Notes under the pieces: model-generated | The model's input: the letters and a program-made list of their open reading frames with translations, nothing else | The model's database searches: none | What the model was told of the DNA's origin: nothing | Shown: in pieces, positions 5,644 to 7,596 of the stretch | Numbering within the stretch: position 1 is the stretch's first letter | Layout of the letters: every line of letters begins with the position of its first letter | Assembly: GCA_026994095.1 (NCBI GenBank) | Contig: JALWRU010000122.1 | Location: forward strand, 1 to 7,596 | Direction of reading: 5' to 3' | Origin: Nitrospira sp. | Lineage (GTDB): Bacteria; Nitrospirota; JACRHL01 | Length of the DNA: 7,596 nucleotides | Program-made: the position numbers and the translations under genes

Positions 5644-5970
5644 ATGTGTGATACCACAGGTAACCACAACCATAAGCACGGGGTCCGTACCCCTCAGGAA
5701 AAGGCCTGCGGCGATATCCGCAACAACATGGCCCTGCAGATGGATCTGCTCACCAAAATTGAAGCCCAGTTGGCGGTCATCGGCGACGAAGACTACCCCA
5801 TGGTGGGTGCCATTGTGCACTCCCTGGAGCATTTGAAGGCTGACCTGAAGCGCGGCGTTGCCGAGCAGATGCAGCTCTTGAACGCGCTGGATCCGCAGCA
5901 GGCCGGGTTCTTCTCGGACGATGAGGCAGCCGCCCATGATCACGATCATGAGCACGCCCACGCCCACTAG
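5644..5970 (+). CDS. Small histidine-rich protein, putative metal binder (unrecognised family)
   Basis: I do not recognise the family. The chosen ATG (5644) has GAGGAG seven bases upstream; an in-frame upstream ATG at 5587 lacks such a site. The 108-residue product opens MCDTTGNHNHKHG (Cys2, His8, His10, His12), has Cys22 and a predicted helical middle (about 25-82) with HSLEH (His59, His63), and ends HDHDHEHAHAH with six histidines. Eleven of 108 residues are His, grouped at both ends. Such tails are typical of proteins that store or hand over nickel, zinc, cobalt or copper. With no signal peptide it should be cytoplasmic. It follows the phosphatase by about 100 bases and is the last gene before a strong hairpin. 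A metal-chaperone or storage role is inference; the tail could also tune another activity of the helical core. Confidence 0.8.
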   Translation: MCDTTGNHNHKHGVRTPQEKACGDIRNNMALQMDLLTKIEAQLAVIGDEDYPMVGAIVHSLEHLKADLKRGVAEQMQLLNALDPQQAGFFSDDEAAAHDHDHEHAHAH

Positions 5971-5981
5971 CAGGCCCTGAT

Positions 5982-6033
5982 CAAAACGTGTCAAAGGTGT
6001 TGGCGGTTGTCGCTAACACCTTTGACTGTTTTG
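5982..6033 (+). terminator. Strong hairpin, probable (possibly bidirectional) terminator
   Basis: Bases 5990-6005 pair with 6011-6026 to give a 16-bp stem (one G-U pair, otherwise perfect) with the five-base loop GTTGT. CAAAAC (5982-5987) and GTTTTG (6028-6033) extend it past a small internal loop, so a short T-rich tract follows the stem on either strand. It starts 19 bases after the histidine-rich gene's stop and most likely ends the upstream operon. The T-tract is short (TGTTTTG), so termination may be partial. Confidence 0.75.
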
Positions 6034-6050
6034 TATAAAACCACTACCCT
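6022..6050 (+). promoter_or_regulatory. Candidate promoter for the methyltransferase gene
   Basis: TTGACT (6022-6027), inside the right arm of the terminator hairpin, is followed after 17 bases by TACCCT (6045-6050). The start would be near 6057, just at the next inverted repeat. The -10 box is poor, and the -35 may reflect only the hairpin sequence, so this is tentative. Confidence 0.3.
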
Positions 6051-6057
6051 AACCGAC

Positions 6058-6078
6058 CTGCCGATAAATCATCGGCAG
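6058..6078 (+). repeat. Perfect 8-bp inverted repeat in the methyltransferase leader
   Basis: CTGCCGAT (6058-6065) and ATCGGCAG (6071-6078) are perfectly complementary around loop AAATC. An outer pair, ACTACC (6043-6048) with GGTAGT (6094-6099), could enclose it. The site may be an operator near the transcription start or an RNA hairpin in the 5' leader. It does not look like a terminator, since no T-run follows. Confidence 0.45.
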
Positions 6079-6194
6079 CCAGTCTGGTGGTGCGGTAGTT
6101 GATCTCACACCCCTTTACGTTGGTGCGGTGATCCCATTTTGCGGCAGATCGCCCCACCCCTTGTTTTTGTTTGCGTTGTAAGGAGTCCCTTGGA

Positions 6195-7202
6195 ATGACC
6201 ACTTATTCGGGTGAAGCCAACCCCATGCGAGTGATGGAACTGGCGAGCGCCTACTGGGACTCGCGGGTCATCCATTCGGCCCACCGACTGAACCTGTTCA
6301 CGCTGGTAGACGAAACCCCCCTGTCAGCAGAAGAGCTGGCGCAAAAGACCGGGGCTTCCCCTCGTGGGCTGGAATTGCTGTTGATCGGCTGTGCCTCCAT
6401 CGGCCTGATGCATCGGGACGAAGCGGGCCGTTTTTCCAATACCCCGCTGGCCGATACCCATTTGGTGGAAGGCCGCCCACGCTATCAGGGCGGTATCGTC
6501 AAGATGTTTGACGAGTGGTACGGCCCGTGGACCGGGCTGGAAGAGGCCGTTGTGAAAGGCGACGCGGTCGTAGAAAAGCAGCACGACCACGGTGAAGAGG
6601 CCACCCAGGCCTACATCTATGGTATGCACTGGCGCGGTGTGGCCCAGGCCCAGCTGCTGGCGCGGGTGATTGACGGGACCGACCGCAAGCGCATGCTGGA
6701 CATTGCCGGTGGTCCCGGCACCTTCACCCTGCATATGTGTGTGGAGAACCCCCAGTTGACCGGCACGGTGCTGGACCTGCCGCAGACCTTGGCTGTGACC
6801 CGCGAGATCATCAACAACTATCAGTTGTCGGAGCGGGTGGAGACCAAGGAGGGCAACTATCTGGATGACCCGTCCTTTGGTGATAACTACGACATCGCAT
6901 TGATGTCGTCCATGCTCAACCAGGAGTCGCCGGAGGTGTTGAAGCAGATCATGGCCAAGGCCAAGGATGCACTCAACGACGGCGGTCTGATGATCGTGCA
7001 GGAGCAGTTGCTGGATGACGATAAAAATGGCCCGCGTTTGCCGGCTGTGATCGGACTCAACCAGTTGATCCATACCCCCGGTGGCCAGAACTACTGCGGT
7101 AAAGAGATCATGGGTTTCATGGAAGCAGTGGGCTTCAAGGATGTCCACTATGTGGAATTGCCAGAAGAGAGCCCGTTTGTGGTAATCCTGGGGACCAAAT
7201 AA
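6195..7202 (+). CDS. SAM-dependent methyltransferase (O-methyltransferase family)
   Basis: At 335 residues it has the two-domain layout of the Methyltransf_2 family (PF00891). An N-terminal winged-helix dimerisation domain (about 12-95, with SAHRLNLFTLVDE and AEELAQKTGASPRGLELLL) precedes a Rossmann-fold SAM-binding domain. SAM-site features are LDIAGGPGTFTLH (168-180), the acidic LDLP (193-196) and GNYLDD (220-225). Relatives include BchU, CrtF and antibiotic O-methyltransferases, and the substrate cannot be told. The usual SHVLHDW catalytic-histidine motif is replaced by SSMLNQE (238-244), so Asn242 sits where the general-base histidine normally lies. The start is ATG 6195, with AAGGAG (6180-6185) nine bases upstream; an upstream in-frame TTG at 6171 is less likely. 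It stands alone between a terminator and a secreted-protein gene. Confidence 0.9.
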   Translation: MTTYSGEANPMRVMELASAYWDSRVIHSAHRLNLFTLVDETPLSAEELAQKTGASPRGLELLLIGCASIGLMHRDEAGRFSNTPLADTHLVEGRPRYQGGIVKMFDEWYGPWTGLEEAVVKGDAVVEKQHDHGEEATQAYIYGMHWRGVAQAQLLARVIDGTDRKRMLDIAGGPGTFTLHMCVENPQLTGTVLDLPQTLAVTREIINNYQLSERVETKEGNYLDDPSFGDNYDIALMSSMLNQESPEVLKQIMAKAKDALNDGGLMIVQEQLLDDDKNGPRLPAVIGLNQLIHTPGGQNYCGKEIMGFMEAVGFKDVHYVELPEESPFVVILGTK

Positions 7203-7267
7203 CCGCCATCTGAACCTGTTGGCTGATCCGGCACGATCGGTGCATGTTGATCTCAGTGAGATGGATT

Positions 7268-7307
7268 GCCCTGTAAGGCCAGGCCCGCAGCGCGGATATG
7301 GCAGGGC
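7268..7307 (+). terminator. Weak candidate terminator after the methyltransferase
   Basis: GCCCTG (7268-7273) pairs with CAGGGC (7302-7307), and CCGC (7285-7288) pairs with GCGG (7292-7295) inside, giving an imperfect nested structure. Only a short GCGTTT tail follows, so termination would be poor. A smaller pseudo-palindrome, ATCTC-AGT-GAGAT (7250-7262), lies just before it and could be an operator or another hairpin. Confidence 0.25.
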
Positions 7308-7339
7308 TGCGTTTAACTGAAACTAAAAGGATTTTGTTG

Positions 7340-7596
7340 ATGTACAGGCAATTGTCGCGGTTGTTGGCGGTGGTGCTGGTTGGCCTGTGGTCCACCACCG
7401 CACTGGCTGCGCTGGACGGTACCGAGATTATTAAACGGTCTCAGCAATTGCCGCAGGGGCCGGACCAGCGTTCCACCGTGACGCTGGAGCTGATCAATCA
7501 GGACGGCAGCAGCCGCAAGATTGTGACCAAGCGTCTGTGGAAAGCATACAATGGCAAGGGTGGATACGCGGCCAAGACCGTGTTTTACACCATGTT
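7340..7596 (+). CDS. LolA-like outer membrane lipoprotein-sorting protein, N-terminal part (runs off the right edge)
   Basis: The visible 85 codons begin MYRQLSRLLAVVLVGLWSTT and end their signal peptide at ALA (cleavage expected after Ala23). The mature start ALDGTEIIKRSQQLPQG is followed by STVTLELINQDGSSRKIVTK. This pattern of a start-of-fold helix and then a beta strand over an 'NQDG' turn matches periplasmic LolA-like proteins annotated as outer membrane lipoprotein-sorting protein (PF17131). Such proteins have a half-barrel fold suited to carrying lipid-like cargo and are often encoded next to RND-type exporters. That cannot be checked here, as the window ends. The ATG at 7340 has AAGGA (7327-7331) eight bases upstream. 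The family call is moderately sure; the secreted nature is clear. Confidence 0.75.
   Translation, partial: MYRQLSRLLAVVLVGLWSTTALAALDGTEIIKRSQQLPQGPDQRSTVTLELINQDGSSRKIVTKRLWKAYNGKGGYAAKTVFYTM

Noticed and set aside
6324..7148. Long minus-strand open frame (274 codons) opposite the methyltransferase
   Set aside because: A high-GC antisense shadow; the plus strand has a complete family match with a good ribosome-binding site.

Overview
The window (about 7.6 kb) reads as chromosomal DNA of a moderately GC-rich Gram-negative bacterium. It most resembles Proteobacteria, possibly a gammaproteobacterium or a related lineage. The reasons are a ribosomal protein L13 start with E. coli-like residues behind a sigma70-type promoter, MoaC and MoaE sequences with all the proteobacterial active-site residues, Shine-Dalgarno-led genes with several GTG starts, and a secreted LolA-like outer-membrane protein. 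The genus cannot be named from the sequence alone.

Layout. At the far left the first 26 codons of rplM (ribosomal protein L13) run leftward off the window, with a clear promoter behind them. About 500 bases without a convincing gene follow, ending in a rightward promoter and a structured leader. From 668 on everything is on the plus strand. First comes a molybdenum-cofactor (Moco) block: moaC, a two-gene DrrAB-type ABC exporter (ATPase plus ABC-2 permease), then a single-frame MoaD-MoaE fusion (molybdopterin synthase). Next are an FmdE-family protein with a C-terminal zinc ribbon, a histidine phosphatase, and a small histidine-rich protein, closed by a strong 16-bp hairpin that looks like a terminator. 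A second unit carries a SAM-dependent methyltransferase of the O-methyltransferase family behind a leader with inverted repeats. The window ends inside a secreted LolA-like (outer-membrane lipoprotein-sorting) protein.

How the genes fit together. MoaC makes cyclic pyranopterin monophosphate. MoaE, with thiocarboxylated MoaD, inserts the dithiolene sulfurs to give molybdopterin. FmdE-family proteins are often encoded beside molybdenum enzymes, and the histidine-rich protein has the composition of a metal binder, so the block from 668 to 5970 may be a Moco and metal-handling neighbourhood. The roles of the exporter, phosphatase and histidine-rich protein in it are inferred from position only.

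The most unusual features are the long acidic tail of the ABC ATPase, which carries two copies of a tryptophan-rich 23-residue repeat; the MoaD-MoaE fusion that keeps the internal Gly-Gly; and the histidine-rich protein. No mobile element, CRISPR array, tRNA or rRNA was seen.
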